64,000 bases of DNA from Streptomyces subrutilus. GTDB lineage: Bacteria > Actinomycetota > Actinomycetes > Streptomycetales > Streptomycetaceae. The DNA is taken from assembly GCF_008704535.1 (NCBI RefSeq), contig NZ_CP023701.1, forward strand, positions 1,922,001 to 1,986,000. Direction: 5' to 3'. Below the pieces are notes generated by a model. The model was not told where the DNA came from, did not search any database, and worked only from the letters and a program-made list of their open reading frames with translations. The position numbers were made by a program, and so were the translations under genes. Shown here in pieces: positions 62,260-64,000 of this stretch (position 1 is its first letter; the number at the start of each line of letters is the position of its first letter).

Positions 62260-64000
62260 TCAGCCGCGCAGCGGGCCCTCACAGCTGTAACCGGCGGTGG
62301 CGGCGGTCTTGTTGCTCCAGATCTCCAGCGGACCGAAGGAGCAGTTCATGTCGGCGAGGTTGTTGGAGGCCGCGCCCGCCCGGTCGAGGATGAAGTAGTC
62401 GACCGTCTCGGACATGTCCTTGAAGTTCTGGTCGTCGCTGCGCCAGTTCGTCAGGTTGGCCGTGATCCGCCCCGTGCAGGTGAAGCGGCGCTTGCCCGCG
62501 TCGCCGTTCTCCACGCAGTCCGGCGTGTTGTAGGTGGCCGTGGCGAACGAGGACTTCACGGAGGCCAGCGCGGCGTCGCGCAGCTGCGCGTTCGGCGTGA
62601 ACGTGGTGTTCGGGACGTACAGCTGGTCGACCTTGGCGATCTGCGCGGTCAGGAAGCGGTCGTAGTCCCGCTGGAGGGAGGCGTCCGCCCCCGTCCGGCT
62701 GCGCCAGGCGTCGTACGCGGCCACGTCGTTGCCGCGCAGGTGCGTGTACATCTCGCGCAGCAGGCCGGGCTTCTCGGTCCACAGGAACTCGAAGAACGTC
62801 CCCGCGTAGCTGTAGAAGCGGAAGCCGTCGCCGTCGTAGGTGGCGTTCAGCAGCTGCTGTACGGTCATCCGCGGCCCGCCGCCGGCCGTGTCGGCGATGA
62901 CGCTCTTGACCAGGGACTTGCGCACGGCGATGCCGTTGTCGCGGGTGGCGCCGTCGAAGAACTCGGCCGTGCCCTCGTCCATGGCCGTCGTGCGGTCGCC
63001 CTCGTACCAGGGGCCTTCGCCGAAGGAGCCGGGGACGGCGTAGCGGCCGTTGAGGTAGTGCGTGTACTCGTGGCGGAAGAGCTCTTCGAGGGTGAGGGAG
63101 GAGTCCTGCGGGACGCGCCGCTGGTAGGTGTAGAAGGTGGCGCCGTTCTCGATGTAGATGCCGCCGTTGTTGGTGTCGTAGCCGGTCAGGATCGGGTGGT
63201 AGTTCTCGTAGTCGGCGCGGGAGGCGTACAGCACGATGGTGAGCGTGGTGTTGGTGTCCCCGGCCAGCGGCCGGTCGGTGCCCAGGACGCGGTGGTACTG
63301 CGCCTTCACCTGCTTGCTCGCGTAGTAGAGCTGGTCGACGACGGCCCGGTCGAGTGCGGTGCGGACCTTGATGGCGCCGTTGTCGTACAGGTAGGTGTAG
63401 GGGAACAGCTGCTTCTCGATGTCCTCCTTGCACACCCCGTACGGCTTGCAGGCCCCGAAGTAGTTGAGCCAGGAGACGATCTTGGCCCATGGCTGGCTGC
63501 CGTTGCCGAAGGCGGTGCGCACCGGCTCCAGCAGGGCGCCGAGGTCGGTGGTGATCTGCGGCGTGAGCGCGGGTATCTCGCCGAAGCGGCCGTATTCCCC
63601 GAGCGCGTCGCGCACCACCCACGCGTTGCCGGTGCCCTTGAGGTGGGTGTAGCCGGCGAAGGCCTTGAAGACGGCGCGGTAGGCGGGGTCGGCGGAGACG
63701 GCCGCGCGGAAGGCCGCGTCCTGGTTGCCCGAGTAGACGCCGAGGTAGTTGACGGACAGGGCGGCCAGGGCGGCGCCCGCCCAGCCGCTGTCGAGGTGGG
63801 TGGCCGGATGAGCGGGGTCCATGGTGGCCAGGACCTTCTTGATCAGGCCGAGTTGGTGCTGGCGCAGGCCGGGCGCGCTGCCCGCGTTGAGGGCCTCGCG
63901 CAGGGTGTCGGCGTTGGTCGCGGTGACGTCGAAGGTGCGGGCGGCGTTGCCGAAGTCGGCTATCGCCCGGCGCATGGCGTCGACGGTCGGGGCGTCGGTG
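62260..64000 (-). CDS. Secreted M9 collagenase, N-terminus beyond the window
   Basis: At least 580 residues of a microbial collagenase; the frame stays open to the right edge. The zinc site HEYTHYLNGRY (HExxH), the glutamate-bearing DEGTAEFFDG, and the upstream helper sequence (WLNYFGACKPYGVCKEDIEKQLFPY) are typical of peptidase family M9. The C-terminus has paired cysteines (CVENG..FTCTGR, CSF..YSCEG) as in a small carbohydrate/ligand-binding or inhibitor-like domain. A signal peptide should lie outside the window. Collagen is rich in hydroxyproline, so its position next to the hydroxyproline operon is functionally meaningful. Confidence 0.9.
   Translation of the reverse strand, partial: TDAPTVDAMRRAIADFGNAARTFDVTATNADTLREALNAGSAPGLRQHQLGLIKKVLATMDPAHPATHLDSGWAGAALAALSVNYLGVYSGNQDAAFRAAVSADPAYRAVFKAFAGYTHLKGTGNAWVVRDALGEYGRFGEIPALTPQITTDLGALLEPVRTAFGNGSQPWAKIVSWLNYFGACKPYGVCKEDIEKQLFPYTYLYDNGAIKVRTALDRAVVDQLYYASKQVKAQYHRVLGTDRPLAGDTNTTLTIVLYASRADYENYHPILTGYDTNNGGIYIENGATFYTYQRRVPQDSSLTLEELFRHEYTHYLNGRYAVPGSFGEGPWYEGDRTTAMDEGTAEFFDGATRDNGIAVRKSLVKSVIADTAGGGPRMTVQQLLNATYDGDGFRFYSYAGTFFEFLWTEKPGLLREMYTHLRGNDVAAYDAWRSRTGADASLQRDYDRFLTAQIAKVDQLYVPNTTFTPNAQLRDAALASVKSSFATATYNTPDCVENGDAGKRRFTCTGRITANLTNWRSDDQNFKDMSETVDYFILDRAGAASNNLADMNCSFGPLEIWSNKTAATAGYSCEGPLRG

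Overview
The window is high-GC actinobacterial DNA, almost certainly from a Streptomyces chromosome. Codon third positions are mostly G/C, GTG starts with GGAGG-type ribosome sites are common, and the gene order dxs, xylHGF, a ROK regulator, ngcEFG, aconitase and a murA paralogue matches, from memory, the SCO6013 to SCO5998 neighbourhood of S. coelicolor.

Positions 1-24121 are core chromosome: the end of an LCP cell-wall ligase, an APC amino-acid permease, dxs (isoprenoid precursor synthesis), the xylose-type ABC transporter genes xylF/xylG/xylH with their ROK regulator, an MgtA-type P-type ATPase with a structured leader, the ngcEFG-type sugar ABC transporter, aconitase, a LacI regulator divergent from a secreted amidohydrolase, and a MurA-family enzyme carrying an N-terminal XRE DNA-binding domain.

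Positions 24107-49107 are a 25-kb genomic island inserted at the 3' end of that murA-like gene. It is bounded by a perfect 16-bp direct repeat (TTCCGCGACATCTGAC), has arm-type repeats just inside each end, and retains only the C-terminal third of a tyrosine integrase, so it looks stranded. Its left part holds decayed genes (a frameshifted dynamin-like GTPase and a broken glycine-rich coiled-coil protein). Its centre is an apparently intact defence cluster: DISARM-type helicase DrmA and DUF1998 protein DrmB, a PD-(D/E)XK nuclease of unknown family, a MORC/GHKL ATPase, a Z1-domain helicase-like protein, a second PD-(D/E)XK protein, an AIPR protein, a small AbrB-like protein, a Vsr endonuclease and a C5-cytosine methyltransferase with a C-terminal endonuclease-III-like Fe-S domain. 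This merges DISARM parts with the MORC/Z1 restriction-modification module and is the most interesting system here. The right part has a broken NucS-like/DUF5655 gene and a solitary beta-class DNA methyltransferase.

Positions 49108-64000 return to chromosome: a cytochrome P450, an EmrB/QacA exporter divergent from an S9 prolyl peptidase, an F420-type NADP oxidoreductase, and a seven-gene minus-strand hydroxyproline catabolic locus (GntR regulator, ornithine cyclodeaminase homologue, proline racemase/hydroxyproline epimerase, DapA-like deaminase, and a three-subunit FAD/2Fe-2S/FAD dehydrogenase). It lies beside a secreted M9 collagenase that runs off the right edge. Together these suggest collagen breakdown feeding hydroxyproline use, with a shared ATGTCAC-centred operator as the likely GntR site.
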